From: GCA-2705995 sp965661625
GTDB lineage: Bacteria; Bacteroidota; Bacteroidia; Flavobacteriales_G; Salibacteraceae
NCBI GenBank assembly: GCA_965661625.1
Contig: CBFIEM010000003.1
Span: 124,001 to 188,000 of the forward strand
Length of the DNA stretch: 64,000 nucleotides
Reading direction: 5' to 3'
Below the pieces are notes generated by a model, which was given only the letters and a program-made list of their open reading frames with translations, did no database searches and was not told where the DNA came from. Numbering within the stretch: the first letter of the stretch is position 1; every line of letters starts with the position of its first letter. Shown here in pieces: positions 8,413-17,244 of the stretch. Both the position numbers and the translations under genes were made by a program.

Positions 8413-8937
8413 TTAATCTGCTTTACGCACAAAGTGCCTGAACGTGAATGCATGCGGGTGCCTGTGATCCACATCATGGTGTTCTTCCCAACTCAACTCC
8501 CAATCGTCCCAAGCTACATCTGGAAAAAAGATATCTGCATCGAATGAAGCGTGAACACGTGTAATGTACAAGTCATCCACGAGCTGATGATCTAGCACGT
8601 AACTGTAAATCTGTCCGCCGCCGATTATAAACGGAGTTGTTTCTCCTGATTCAACGGCTAACTGAATGCCCGCTTCAATACTAGTAACCACATCGCAACC
8701 TGGCGCTTGAAATTCCTCATTACGGGTAACTACAATATTCTTCCTTCCCGGAAGGGGTCTGTATTTCTCGGGGATGGACAGGTAATTCATCCTACCCATA
8801 ATTACAGCATGGCCTTGGGTAGTGTCTTTAAAAAACTTTAAGTCACGAGGTAAGAACCAAATGAGATCATTATCCTTACCAATGGCTCTGTTTTCAGCAA
8901 CAGCTACAATTAGCGCTACGCGATGTTCGTTCTCCAT
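8413..8937 (-). CDS. folA: Dihydrofolate reductase
   Basis: The 174-residue enzyme reduces dihydrofolate to tetrahydrofolate with NADPH. It has the N-terminal VAVAENRAIGKDNDLIWFLP substrate-binding region, then DLKFFK, GRMNY and a C-terminal IFFPDV segment. The usual LPW motif reads LIW here. I chose the ATG at 8937, 5 bp after the thyA stop, because the ATG 39 bp upstream lies inside thyA and adds residues unlike any reductase. thyA uses up the reduced folate that this enzyme restores, and the two genes form an operon. Confidence 0.93.
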   Translation of the reverse strand: MENEHRVALIVAVAENRAIGKDNDLIWFLPRDLKFFKDTTQGHAVIMGRMNYLSIPEKYRPLPGRKNIVVTRNEEFQAPGCDVVTSIEAGIQLAVESGETTPFIIGGGQIYSYVLDHQLVDDLYITRVHASFDADIFFPDVAWDDWELSWEEHHDVDHRHPHAFTFRHFVRKAD

Positions 8938-8942
8938 AACTA

Positions 8943-9848
8943 CTAAACGGCTACCGCTGCCCGAATTGCAGGCCACGGGTCATAATTTTCTAAGGTGAAA
9001 TCAGCATACGTGAAATCGAATAACGAAGTCTTTGCTTCATTCAACTTCATGGTTGGCAATGGTTTTATTTCCCTGCTCAATTGTTCGTGCGTTTGATCGA
9101 GGTGATTGGTATACAAGTGCACATCACCGAACGTATGAACAAACTCTCCTGGCTCCAAGCCACACGACCTCGCCATCATCATGGTAAGCAATGCATAGCT
9201 TGCAATGTTGAACGGCACGCCTAAAAACGTATCTGCACTACGCTGATACAGTTGACACGATAATTTTCCTTCCCGCGCATAAAATTGAAACATGGTATGA
9301 CAAGGAGGTAACCCGGCTTTTGCCATTTCCTCAATTTCACTCGCATTCCAAGCCGAAACGATGAGCCTTCTAGAATTGGGATTGCGCTTAATCTCAGACT
9401 CAACCCACTTGAGCTGGTCAAACCCATTAAAGTCGCGCCACTGTTTTCCATATACAGGCCCAAGCTCACCGTATTGCGCAGCAAACTCTTCATCTTCGGC
9501 TATACGTGATGCAAACGATTTCATCTCAGCCTTCCATTCAGCCGAATACTTTTCAAGGGCTTGATCTTTGCCAGTATCAGTCAAGTATTTTTGAAATGGC
9601 CACTCGTTCCATATACCCACACCATTTTGAACCAGGTACCTGATGTTTGTATCTCCATTGATGAACCAAAGCAACTCGTGAATAATCGACTTTAGGTGTA
9701 CCTTTTTGGTCGTCACCAAAGGAAAGCCCTGCTGCAGATCAAAACGCATTTGATATCCGAAGCAAGAAATGGTTCCTACACCCGTTCGGTCCTCACTGCG
9801 CACACCATTATCTACGATATGCTTCAAGAGTTTATGATACTGTTCCAT
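8943..9848 (-). CDS. thyA: Thymidylate synthase
   Basis: The 301-residue enzyme methylates dUMP to dTMP using methylene-tetrahydrofolate. The catalytic Cys183 lies in GLPPCHTMFQFY. The N-terminal RTGVGTISCFG and the C-terminal DVHLYTNHLDQ dUMP-binding motif are present. It is about 37 residues longer than the E. coli enzyme; the extra residues fall in the 85-125 region, as in many ThyA proteins. folA follows at 5 bp. The ATG lies only 4 nt after a perfect TAnnTTTG element, so the mRNA may be leaderless. Confidence 0.96.
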   Translation of the reverse strand: MEQYHKLLKHIVDNGVRSEDRTGVGTISCFGYQMRFDLQQGFPLVTTKKVHLKSIIHELLWFINGDTNIRYLVQNGVGIWNEWPFQKYLTDTGKDQALEKYSAEWKAEMKSFASRIAEDEEFAAQYGELGPVYGKQWRDFNGFDQLKWVESEIKRNPNSRRLIVSAWNASEIEEMAKAGLPPCHTMFQFYAREGKLSCQLYQRSADTFLGVPFNIASYALLTMMMARSCGLEPGEFVHTFGDVHLYTNHLDQTHEQLSREIKPLPTMKLNEAKTSLFDFTYADFTLENYDPWPAIRAAVAV

Positions 9849-9852
9849 GTCT

Positions 9853-9860
9853 CAAATTTA
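9853..9860 (-). promoter_or_regulatory. -7 promoter element of thyA, four bases before the ATG
   Basis: TAAATTTG on the minus strand fully matches TAnnTTTG. It is followed by AGAC (9852-9849) and then the thyA ATG at 9848. Transcription starting about five bases after the element would begin at or within a base or two of the ATG. No clear -33 TTG is present. Confidence 0.55.
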
Positions 9861-10000
9861 CTCGAAGTTACTGGTAATATAATCCACTGAGAAGCACTAT
9901 TTTTAAACACCTGTTGAAAAGCGACCAACGGATTTACAGAAGGAAAAAGCCAACTGCAAACCCCGCTACTTAGAAGCCAGTTCACGAGATAGAATTACAT

Positions 10001-10028
10001 TTGAATAACACTCAATTTTTTCAGTTTG
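10001..10028 (+). promoter_or_regulatory. Candidate promoter of the acyltransferase-like gene
   Basis: TTG (10001-10003) and TCAGTTTG (10021-10028, one mismatch to TAnnTTTG) have the same spacing as the tig promoter. The -7 element covers the possible TTG start at 10026, which favours the ATG at 10062. Confidence 0.4.
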
Positions 10029-10061
10029 TCAAAAAAACTCATTGATACTAAAAGCTTTCAA

Positions 10062-11135
10062 ATGGTGCTCAGCAAGGAGCTGGACCCCGAATTAGTTACT
10101 TTGCTAAAAGATACGGTTTGGGGAACAAAAGGTGCTCAGTATACACACTTGGATGTAGAAGAGCGCATGACCCATATGAAGAACCCATATTTCTTAAGCA
10201 TTTACCGGAATGGGAGAATATTGGGAAACGTATCGTTTTCTTGGCGACTTTTAGAAACAGACCAAGGACCCGTTAACGCTTACTACATTAGGTACTTTGC
10301 GTTTCAGAACTCCATGAAGTCGGGTGCAAATAAAAAACGCACCAATGAGCGTGAAGGCTTTCTAAAACGATTCCTAAAACGCATTTGGGAAGAAGGCTTT
10401 TATCAAGAGGATTATAATTACGGAGAAGACCCCAATCTTCCCTTTGTGTTTTACGCGTATATCGATAGTGACAACCTGCGTTCTATGCAGGTAGGAGGCG
10501 GACTTGGACTCACACCAGTGGGTCAATTTGCAACCGTTACGTTTAGTCGAATTAATCCGAAACAGGTAACAGGAATTGAAAAATTAGCCATTGCAGATCG
10601 ACCCGATTTCCGGAAAAAAATCCAAGCATTTTACAAGGACTATGTGTTCGCAGATTGGCATGACCTTTTCCGAGAAAACAACTACTACGTTTACCGTTCA
10701 AACGGCGAAATAATCATCGGAGGACAAGTTCACGTTTGCCATTGGCGGGTCAAAAACATGGCCGACCTTAAAACAAAAATGCTTGTCAAACTCGCACCTT
10801 ATATTCCCGGACTAAACAAGGTGTTTAATCCCAAGAACATGGTCTTCATTAATGTTGATCACTTGTACGTTAAGCCAGGACATGAAGATGCACTCATTCC
10901 ATTTCTAGAGGGCCTGCTTACAATCAAAGGCATTTTCCTGTGTTTGATGTGGTATGATTTACGGAATCCGATTGGGCAATTTTTAATGAAACACCCTAAG
11001 CTGGGCCCAATTGCTAAACTTTCAAAAGTAACACCGGCAAATATCCTCATCAATAAAAACAAATCGATGTCGGATGAACTGTTTGAGGAGCTCAGTACAA
11101 AAACGTCTTTCCTCTCTGGCTTTGATATGACTTAA
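10062..11135 (+). CDS. Unknown cytoplasmic protein, possibly GNAT-like
   Basis: The 357-residue product has no signal peptide or clear transmembrane segment. Around residues 125-155 it shows FYAYIDSDNLRSMQVGGGLGLTPVGQF, which recalls the end of a GNAT fold where an Asn and a Gly-Leu-Gly stretch precede the last strands. A second related half seems to follow. This is only a weak resemblance and I assign no substrate. A TTG at 10026 would add 12 residues, but it overlaps the likely -7 element, so I prefer the ATG at 10062. It is divergent from thyA and ends at a strong two-way terminator. Confidence 0.7.
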   Translation: MVLSKELDPELVTLLKDTVWGTKGAQYTHLDVEERMTHMKNPYFLSIYRNGRILGNVSFSWRLLETDQGPVNAYYIRYFAFQNSMKSGANKKRTNEREGFLKRFLKRIWEEGFYQEDYNYGEDPNLPFVFYAYIDSDNLRSMQVGGGLGLTPVGQFATVTFSRINPKQVTGIEKLAIADRPDFRKKIQAFYKDYVFADWHDLFRENNYYVYRSNGEIIIGGQVHVCHWRVKNMADLKTKMLVKLAPYIPGLNKVFNPKNMVFINVDHLYVKPGHEDALIPFLEGLLTIKGIFLCLMWYDLRNPIGQFLMKHPKLGPIAKLSKVTPANILINKNKSMSDELFEELSTKTSFLSGFDMT

Positions 11136-11168
11136 GCCGCTCGCTCAACCCATTTGAATAATTAAAAT

Positions 11169-11208
11169 AAACCAATAAGCAAGGATGCTACTCCTTGCTT
11201 ATTGGTTT
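11169..11208. terminator. Two-way terminator between convergent genes
   Basis: A perfect 17-bp stem (11169-11185 with 11192-11208) has a 6-nt loop TGCTAC. Its arms begin with AAA and end with TTT, so it can work in both directions between the gene ending at 11135 (+) and the one ending at 11212 (-). Confidence 0.85.
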
Positions 11209-11211
11209 CAC

Positions 11212-11631
11212 TTAAGCCGCTTTGGGTAAACTGAAATCGATCAGAAAAATAAGCGGAATGGCATATACCAAATGACGCAACATGGTAATCACCGGCATCA
11301 TTGGCGACATATCAAGTCCGGCAACTCCAGCCCCTAAAAGCGGAAGCATAAACAACCAAACTAGCGCCACTGTTTCAGCGGCTACAAAAATCAAAGGACG
11401 CACCCATTTCGGACCCCAAAGCGAAGGTGCTATTCCGGCGTAGAGAATTGCAAGCAGGATTCCATTTGCATAGTGCCCAACCACACCGTAGGTCAATCCC
11501 AGTCCTGTTTTTGCTCCTAAAATACCTGGAATATCCCACCAGTTGCCGGTAATCAATAAGCCCAATAGGTCAAATAAAACGGTTCCTAAGAACCCTGCAA
11601 GTATGGCTTTTTGCCAATTAATTGTTTTCAT
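11212..11631 (-). CDS. Small four-helix membrane protein, unknown
   Basis: The 139-residue product is almost entirely hydrophobic, with four predicted membrane segments (about 8-28, 47-67, 77-100 and 112-132) joined by short loops. It has no cofactor or metal-binding motif that I can recognise. It follows the AhpD-like gene by 19 bp and is probably in the same operon, so it may serve the same stress or redox process. That link is inference only. Confidence 0.75.
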   Translation of the reverse strand: MKTINWQKAILAGFLGTVLFDLLGLLITGNWWDIPGILGAKTGLGLTYGVVGHYANGILLAILYAGIAPSLWGPKWVRPLIFVAAETVALVWLFMLPLLGAGVAGLDMSPMMPVITMLRHLVYAIPLIFLIDFSLPKAA

Positions 11632-11650
11632 GATCTGTTCTGTATTTAAT

Positions 11651-12199
11651 TTAAACTAATTCAGTTTCCAATTCAGGTGCCGCGGGAAAATCAATCGCTA
11701 CTTGAGTGATGTTATGGAGGTAGTTCATAACCACTTTATCTGCTATAAGTAAAATCAAGTCAATCAAGCTTCCCTTCGTATAACCTTGATTGAAGAATTC
11801 TTCCAACTCACCATCAACTGCTTTTCCTTTTGATTCAGTAATCGACTGAGCCAATTTCACCAATGCATCTATGCGTGAATCCCAACTGGCATATCCCCTT
11901 CGAAGCTCGATAGTTTGTTCTTCTGTAAATCCATTCATTTTGCCAACTGCGGTATGTGCCGCCTGGCAATAATTACAGCCATTAACTTGACTAACCACCA
12001 AGTTAATCGCTTCTTTTTCTTTGTTAGAAAACGAGGTTTTTCCGCCCTGCAACCCCATGTAATTAGCAAGAGCATGATCTGAGTGCGCCATAGTTGCATA
12101 GAGGTTTGGAACCATGCCAATGGCTTTGTTTAATTGATCGAAAATCGCTTGGTTGTTTTCAGATACATCTCCTCTGGCGGGAACTTCTATTGTTGTCAT
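11651..12199 (-). CDS. AhpD-like carboxymuconolactone decarboxylase family protein
   Basis: The 182-residue all-helical protein has the family signature EAINLVVSQVNGCNYCQAAH, with Cys75, Cys78 and His82 forming the CxxC-x3-H redox site of AhpD-type peroxidase partners. It probably reduces peroxides or acts as a thiol-disulfide partner in the cytoplasm. True decarboxylase activity is unlikely given the CxxC. A -7-like element, AATATTTG, lies about 35 bp upstream of the start. A small membrane protein gene follows in the same unit. Confidence 0.87.
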   Translation of the reverse strand: MTTIEVPARGDVSENNQAIFDQLNKAIGMVPNLYATMAHSDHALANYMGLQGGKTSFSNKEKEAINLVVSQVNGCNYCQAAHTAVGKMNGFTEEQTIELRRGYASWDSRIDALVKLAQSITESKGKAVDGELEEFFNQGYTKGSLIDLILLIADKVVMNYLHNITQVAIDFPAAPELETELV

Positions 12200-12373
12200 A
12201 ATTCACTGTTTTAAATGAGTTTATCAATTCTACAGTGCAAATATTCAACATGAACAAGAGGTGTTTCTAGGCAAAAAATCCCCATGAATTGTCATTTCTT
12301 CCCTACCCTGTGTTTCATTCGGGTTTGTCGTACCTAAAAGCGCAATCCATGAACGGCATTTAAATGCATAAAA

Positions 12374-12397
12374 AAAGCCCGTGCATGCACGAGCTTT
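12374..12397 (-). terminator. secA terminator
   Basis: On the minus strand AAAGCTCGTGC pairs with GCACGGGCTTT (one G-U pair) and is followed by a T run. It lies 20 bp after the secA stop. Confidence 0.8.
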
Positions 12398-12417
12398 AAC
12401 TATACTAATAGGGACTA

Positions 12418-15400
12418 CTAACCTTCTATGCGCCACTGTCCACTGACCACCATGGCTTCGGCTTGTTTGTATTTCAATTCCTTCTTCTCTCCAGTCATTT
12501 GGTTAACAATAGTAACCTTATCATTTCTACCATACTTCTTCTCTACGGTAACCGGCTGACGTTTTTCGGGTTGCTTATTAGCAGAAGGATCGTGGTATTC
12601 TTGACCCCCCGATGTTTGTGAAGGCAATTCGTCTTTCTGAGTCTTCAATTTACTCAAATCGGTTTTCGGAGCTTGCCGAGCCTCTTGAACTTGCTGTTGA
12701 CCTTCTTGCTGGGGAAGGCCCGCTTTCATGAGAAAGGAAATCGACTCCTTGCTCATCTTGTTCAGACTTTTCTTAAAGAGTTCAAAGCTCTCAAACTTGT
12801 AAATCAAGAGGGGGTCTTTTTGCTCGTAACGCGCATTCTGAACAGACTGACGTAGATCATCCATTTCCCGTAAATGCTCCTTCCAGTTCATGTCAATCAT
12901 GGCTAAGGTTACATTGCGTTCAAGCGCATCCACGAGCTCCTGACCCTCACCATCATATGACTTTTGAAGGTTAGCCACTACTTGAATCGACTTTCTTCCA
13001 TCTGTAAAAGGAACCACGATATTCACAAAGCTATTGCTGTTGTCTTCATGCACCTTGCGGATTACAGGCATGGCAACTTCGCGCATCACTTCCATCCTGC
13101 GTTGATAATGCGTGTATGCTGCTTTTACAACCTCTTCAACCAACACTTCTGGGCGTTCCTTCAAGAAAACCTCTTCACTTACAGGTGATTCAATGTGCAT
13201 CGCTGCAATCAATTCCAATTTGAACCCTTCAAAATCCTTGATTGGCTGGTATTCCTCAACCATAGACTCTGCCAAGTCGTAGAAAGAGTTTGCTACATCT
13301 ACCTTTAATCGCTCTCCATATAATGCATGTCGACGGCGTTTGTAAATCACTTCACGCTGCTGATTCATTACATCATCGTATTCCAATAAATTCTTACGAA
13401 TTCCAAAGTTATTCTCTTCAACTTTTTTCTGAGCACGCTCAATCGATTTCGTAATCATAGAGTGCTGAATCACTTCCCCTTCCTTATGCCCGAGCCTATC
13501 CATTAATTTGGCAATACGGTCAGAACCAAACAAGCGCATCAAGTTATCTTCTAAGGAAACAAAAAACTGGGTTGACCCCGGATCTCCTTGTCGACCTGAT
13601 CGTCCGCGCAACTGACGGTCAACGCGTCGTGACTCATGGCGTTCCGTACCAATAATGGCTAACCCACCTGCGGCTTTAACTTCCTGTGAAAGCTTAATAT
13701 CGGTTCCCCTACCTGCCATATTCGTTGCAATGGTTACAGTAGAAGATTTACCAGCTTCCGCAACTACTTCAGACTCTTTCTGGTGTAATTTGGCATTTAA
13801 CACTTGGTGGGGAATGTTGCGCATTTTCAACATCCGGCTCAATAATTCTGAAACCTCAACCGACGTTGTACCAACCAGAATCGGTCTTCCAGCCTCACGC
13901 AACTTCTCAACTTCATCAATTACAGCGTTGTACTTCTCTCGAGCGGTTTTAAACACCATATCCTGCCTATCATCGCGAGCAATTGGACGGTTGGTTGGAA
14001 TTACAACCACATCGAGTTTATAAATTTCCCAGAACTCTCCAGCCTCAGTTTCTGCTGTACCCGTCATACCAGCTAACTTGTGGTACATCCGGAAATAATT
14101 CTGCAACGTTACGGTAGCATATGTTTGGGTAGCTGCCTCAATCTTCACATGCTCTTTGGCTTCAATAGCTTGATGTAAACCATCAGAGTAACGGCGACCA
14201 TCCATAATACGCCCCGTTTGCTCATCAACAATTTTCACCTTGTTATCCATCACCACATATTCCACATCCTTCTCAAACATGCAGTATGCTTTGAGCAGCT
14301 TATCCACCGTATGCAAGCGTTCAGCCTTCACGGTATAATCAGAAATCAGCGATTCCTTGGCGGTTAACTTTTCATCGGCATCAGACTCACCTTTTTCAAT
14401 TTCAGTAAGTTCAGAAGCAATATCTGGAAGGATAAAGAAGTCCTTTTCTTGGATGTCGTCGGTAATGAGGTCAATGCCCTTTTCAGTGAGTTCAACCGAG
14501 TTCATCTTTTCATCGATCACGAAGTACAATTCCGAATCAACGAATGGCATCTCTTTGGCTTGATCTTGAAGGTAAAAGTTCTCCACCTTTTGTAAACGCT
14601 GGCGTACTCCTCCTTCACTTAAAAACTTAATCAACGCCTTATTTTTCGGTAATCCGCGGTAAGCGCGCAACAACGAAATTGCTGCATCTGAATTGGCCTT
14701 ATCGCTATCTTCCAGTGATTTTTTGGCTTCCGTTAGCAGTTTGGTAACCAACTTACGTTGCTCCCCAACTAAGCGCTCAATGCGTGGCTTTATTTCATTG
14801 AACATGTGCTCATCGCCCTTAGGAGTAGGCCCTGAAATAATCAGCGGTGTCCGAGCGTCATCAATCAATACTGAATCGACCTCATCAACAATGGCGTAAT
14901 TGTGCTTCCGCTGAACCAAATCGTCTGTGGAGCTCGCCATATTATCCCGCAAGTAATCAAAACCAAATTCATTATTTGTTCCGTATGTGATGTCCGCGCG
15001 ATATGCTTTTCTGCGATCATCTGAGTTTGGCTGGTGGCGATCAATGCAATCAATGGTAAGTCCGTGGAATTCGAACAATGGACCCATCCACTCAGCATCC
15101 CGTCGAGCGAGGTAATCGTTTACTGTTACCAAGTGCACGCCCCTCCCGGTAAGGGCATTTAAGAATACAGGTAATGTAGCAACGAGGGTTTTACCTTCAC
15201 CCGTTTGCATTTCGGCAATTTTCCCTTGGTGAAGCACAATACCTCCAATAAGCTGTACATCGTAGTGAACCATATCCCAGGTCACTTCACCGCCAGCAGC
15301 AGTCCATGTGTTTCGCCATTTCGCACGATCACCTTCAATAGCAATGCTGTCGCGAGTTTCGGCCAACTCCCGATCCATTTCACTGGCTTTTACATCAACC

Positions 15401-15792
15401 CACTCATTTTCGGTAAACCTGCGTGCAGTTTCTTTAATTACGGCAAATGCTTCTGGAAGAACCTCCAACAAAGCTGTTTCCAGCTTGGCAGTAATTCCCT
15501 CCTCCATGCTGTCAATTTGTTCGTAACGCTCCTCCTTCTCCATTACTTCCATGGAAGGATTGGCTTCAATTTCCTTTTTGATAGCTTCAATTTCAGCGCG
15601 TTCAGCTTTAACATATTCGTGTAAGAATGTGCGCATTTTATCGGTGCGCTCACGAAGCTGATCGTTAGTATCCCCTTTTACTTGCTCATACTTTGCTTTA
15701 ACATCAGCAAGTATGGGTTGAATTTCTTTGATGTCGCGATCGCTCTTGTTTCCAAGAACTTTTTGAAACGCTTTATTGATGAAGTCTAACAT
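12418..15792 (-). CDS. secA: Preprotein translocase ATPase SecA
   Basis: The 1124-residue protein is the motor that drives unfolded preproteins through SecYEG. Walker A MQTGEGKT lies at about residues 195-202, some 90 residues later than in E. coli. A second expansion, rich in Lys and Glu, sits in the preprotein-cross-linking region after DDARTPLIISGP; both are common in Bacteroidota SecA. The C-terminus ends AMVVSGQWRIEG without the Cys-rich zinc site used to bind SecB. I chose the ATG at 15792 (MLDFINKAF) because family members start this way; an ATG at 15840 would add 16 residues. It is followed by a terminator. Confidence 0.96.
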   Translation of the reverse strand: MLDFINKAFQKVLGNKSDRDIKEIQPILADVKAKYEQVKGDTNDQLRERTDKMRTFLHEYVKAERAEIEAIKKEIEANPSMEVMEKEERYEQIDSMEEGITAKLETALLEVLPEAFAVIKETARRFTENEWVDVKASEMDRELAETRDSIAIEGDRAKWRNTWTAAGGEVTWDMVHYDVQLIGGIVLHQGKIAEMQTGEGKTLVATLPVFLNALTGRGVHLVTVNDYLARRDAEWMGPLFEFHGLTIDCIDRHQPNSDDRRKAYRADITYGTNNEFGFDYLRDNMASSTDDLVQRKHNYAIVDEVDSVLIDDARTPLIISGPTPKGDEHMFNEIKPRIERLVGEQRKLVTKLLTEAKKSLEDSDKANSDAAISLLRAYRGLPKNKALIKFLSEGGVRQRLQKVENFYLQDQAKEMPFVDSELYFVIDEKMNSVELTEKGIDLITDDIQEKDFFILPDIASELTEIEKGESDADEKLTAKESLISDYTVKAERLHTVDKLLKAYCMFEKDVEYVVMDNKVKIVDEQTGRIMDGRRYSDGLHQAIEAKEHVKIEAATQTYATVTLQNYFRMYHKLAGMTGTAETEAGEFWEIYKLDVVVIPTNRPIARDDRQDMVFKTAREKYNAVIDEVEKLREAGRPILVGTTSVEVSELLSRMLKMRNIPHQVLNAKLHQKESEVVAEAGKSSTVTIATNMAGRGTDIKLSQEVKAAGGLAIIGTERHESRRVDRQLRGRSGRQGDPGSTQFFVSLEDNLMRLFGSDRIAKLMDRLGHKEGEVIQHSMITKSIERAQKKVEENNFGIRKNLLEYDDVMNQQREVIYKRRRHALYGERLKVDVANSFYDLAESMVEEYQPIKDFEGFKLELIAAMHIESPVSEEVFLKERPEVLVEEVVKAAYTHYQRRMEVMREVAMPVIRKVHEDNSNSFVNIVVPFTDGRKSIQVVANLQKSYDGEGQELVDALERNVTLAMIDMNWKEHLREMDDLRQSVQNARYEQKDPLLIYKFESFELFKKSLNKMSKESISFLMKAGLPQQEGQQQVQEARQAPKTDLSKLKTQKDELPSQTSGGQEYHDPSANKQPEKRQPVTVEKKYGRNDKVTIVNQMTGEKKELKYKQAEAMVVSGQWRIEG

Positions 15793-15891
15793 GAATCTTT
15801 CTGATTTACCTTTTCTAGCCAACAACCATTCCTTTTCCATACAGCTGGCACAATGACAGCTAAGCAGTAATGGTCTACTTTACAAGGAGGA

Positions 15892-15899
15892 CAAAAATA
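15892..15899 (-). promoter_or_regulatory. -7 promoter element upstream of secA
   Basis: TATTTTTG on the minus strand matches TAnnTTTG and would give a leader of about 95 nt to the preferred secA start. The nearest TTG upstream is 24 nt away, slightly too far. Confidence 0.4.
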
Positions 15900-16263
15900 G
15901 CGGAATTCCGTAAACCTCACCAATGGATTCTACATCATTTCACATACGCGCATCGCTACATTGAAATTGCTCAAACTAACTGATAATCAATATGTCAACC
16001 TCCGTTATGCACACGGAACCAACTGAGCTAGATGAAGGAGCAAAAGCGATACTGAGCTAAAAAAGAAAACTCGAACCACTTTTCAGGTTATTCACTGCCA
16101 GCCTGACGTGTACTTCACCAAGCTAAACAACCCAAGAATACACCTTGGAAATAGACACCACATGGCGCACGATATAGATGGGCTAGCAGCTTCAAAAAAC
16201 AACACGAACAGCGCATTCAAAAAGGGCCCATCCATGAGCGTCCGTGATCAAAACCCCTAAAAA

Positions 16264-16302
16264 AAATCAAAAAAAAAGTCGCTGCCTTCGGACAACGACT
16301 TT
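16264..16302 (-). terminator. Terminator of the DUF2795 gene
   Basis: A 12-bp stem (16275-16286 with 16291-16302, some G-U pairs on the minus strand) encloses a 4-nt loop. On the minus strand a long T-rich run follows. Confidence 0.8.
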
Positions 16303-16321
16303 CACTAGTTATACCGAGCTT

Positions 16322-16543
16322 TTAGTACTCATCTTCATTAAAGAAGAAATCTTCCTTTGTAGGGTAATCCGGCCAAATGTCTTCGATTGTTTCAAATACC
16401 TCGCCTTCATCCTCGATATCCTGTAGGTTTTCAACTACCTCTAACGGGGCACCGGTACGAAGCGCAAAATCAATAAGCTCATCTTTAGAAGCCGGCCAAG
16501 GCGCGTCTTCGAGATATGAAGCAAGTTCAAGTGTCCAATACAT
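16322..16543 (-). CDS. DUF2795 family small acidic protein
   Basis: The 73-residue acidic protein opens with MYWTLELASYLEDAPWPASK and carries the RTGAPLEVVENLQ motif. Both are very strongly conserved across Bacteroidota in this uncharacterised family. It has no signal peptide or membrane segment and is probably cytoplasmic. The strong conservation suggests a basic cellular role, but none is established. It has its own promoter and terminator and so is a single-gene unit between secA and the cobalamin adenosyltransferase gene. Confidence 0.9.
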   Translation of the reverse strand: MYWTLELASYLEDAPWPASKDELIDFALRTGAPLEVVENLQDIEDEGEVFETIEDIWPDYPTKEDFFFNEDEY

Positions 16544-16579
16544 ATGACCAAAAATTAAATGGTTCTATTTCCAAAAACG

Positions 16580-16609
16580 CAAAAGTAATTTTTTATTACG
16601 CTCCCACAA
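16580..16609 (-). promoter_or_regulatory. Promoter of the DUF2795 gene
   Basis: On the minus strand TTG (16609-16607) is followed after 19 nt by TACTTTTG (16587-16580). The start codon lies about 36 nt downstream. Confidence 0.6.
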
Positions 16610-16638
16610 CTTTTTTAAGAAAAGATGCGAATTAAGTT

Positions 16639-17190
16639 TTAAACCCTTGGTTTCCAAGGGATTTCATTAGACCCTGTGACCTGAGTTAACCGCCTTCCCA
16701 ACATAAAGAAATAATCGCTTAACCGATTCAGGTAGCGCGCAATCTCAGGCGCCACAGCATCCTCCTCTGCCAGTGCCAGCACACGTCGTTCTGCCCTTCG
16801 GCAAACGGTTCTACAAACGTGCGCATCAGAAACTGCAGGATGTCCTCCCGGAAGCACAAATGACTTCATTACAGGTAGTTCAGCATCCATTGCATCCATG
16901 TCTTTTTCAAGCAGTTGAACATCTCCCTCATTCAAATCTGGCAAGGCCATCTTTGGTTCCTTAGCAGGGTCGGTAGCTAATGCTGACCCGATGGTAAACA
17001 AGCGATCTTGAATTTCTTGCAAGGTACTCTGCGCCCCGTTGCATGCATCATGGTCGCGCAACTTTCCAACAAAAGCATTGAGTTCATCAACAGTACCATA
17101 AGCCTCGATGCGCAAATGGTGCTTTGGCAAACGCGTTCCTCCCAACAAGGAAGTTGTTCCTTTATCTCCTGTTTTGGTATAAATTTTCAT
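16639..17190 (-). CDS. Cob(I)alamin adenosyltransferase, PduO type
   Basis: The 183-residue enzyme attaches the adenosyl group of ATP to reduced cobalamin to make adenosylcobalamin. The N-terminal TKTGDKGTTSLLGGTR loop binds ATP phosphates, GTVDELNAFVG follows, and the CRRAERRVLAL helix carries the conserved Arg and Glu of the active site. It lies downstream of the efflux ATPase gene, separated by 54 bp, with no related gene nearby. No cobalamin biosynthesis genes are in the window, so it probably serves salvaged vitamin B12. Confidence 0.92.
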   Translation of the reverse strand: MKIYTKTGDKGTTSLLGGTRLPKHHLRIEAYGTVDELNAFVGKLRDHDACNGAQSTLQEIQDRLFTIGSALATDPAKEPKMALPDLNEGDVQLLEKDMDAMDAELPVMKSFVLPGGHPAVSDAHVCRTVCRRAERRVLALAEEDAVAPEIARYLNRLSDYFFMLGRRLTQVTGSNEIPWKPRV

Positions 17191-17244
17191 ACTTGAAAAA
17201 TTTGAGCATTCTAAAAGGAATGCAAGGCCCTAACACCAGAATGC

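Larger units (their letters stand above)
15793..16321. other. Intergenic stretch upstream of secA
   Basis: It holds the secA -7 candidate and the terminator of the DUF2795 gene. In the rest I see only frames under about 20 codons and no RNA gene or repeat. Confidence 0.6.

Noticed and set aside
12245..12436. A 63-codon frame on the minus strand past the secA terminator
   Set aside because: It overlaps the secA 3' end and its terminator and has no promoter or recognisable sequence.
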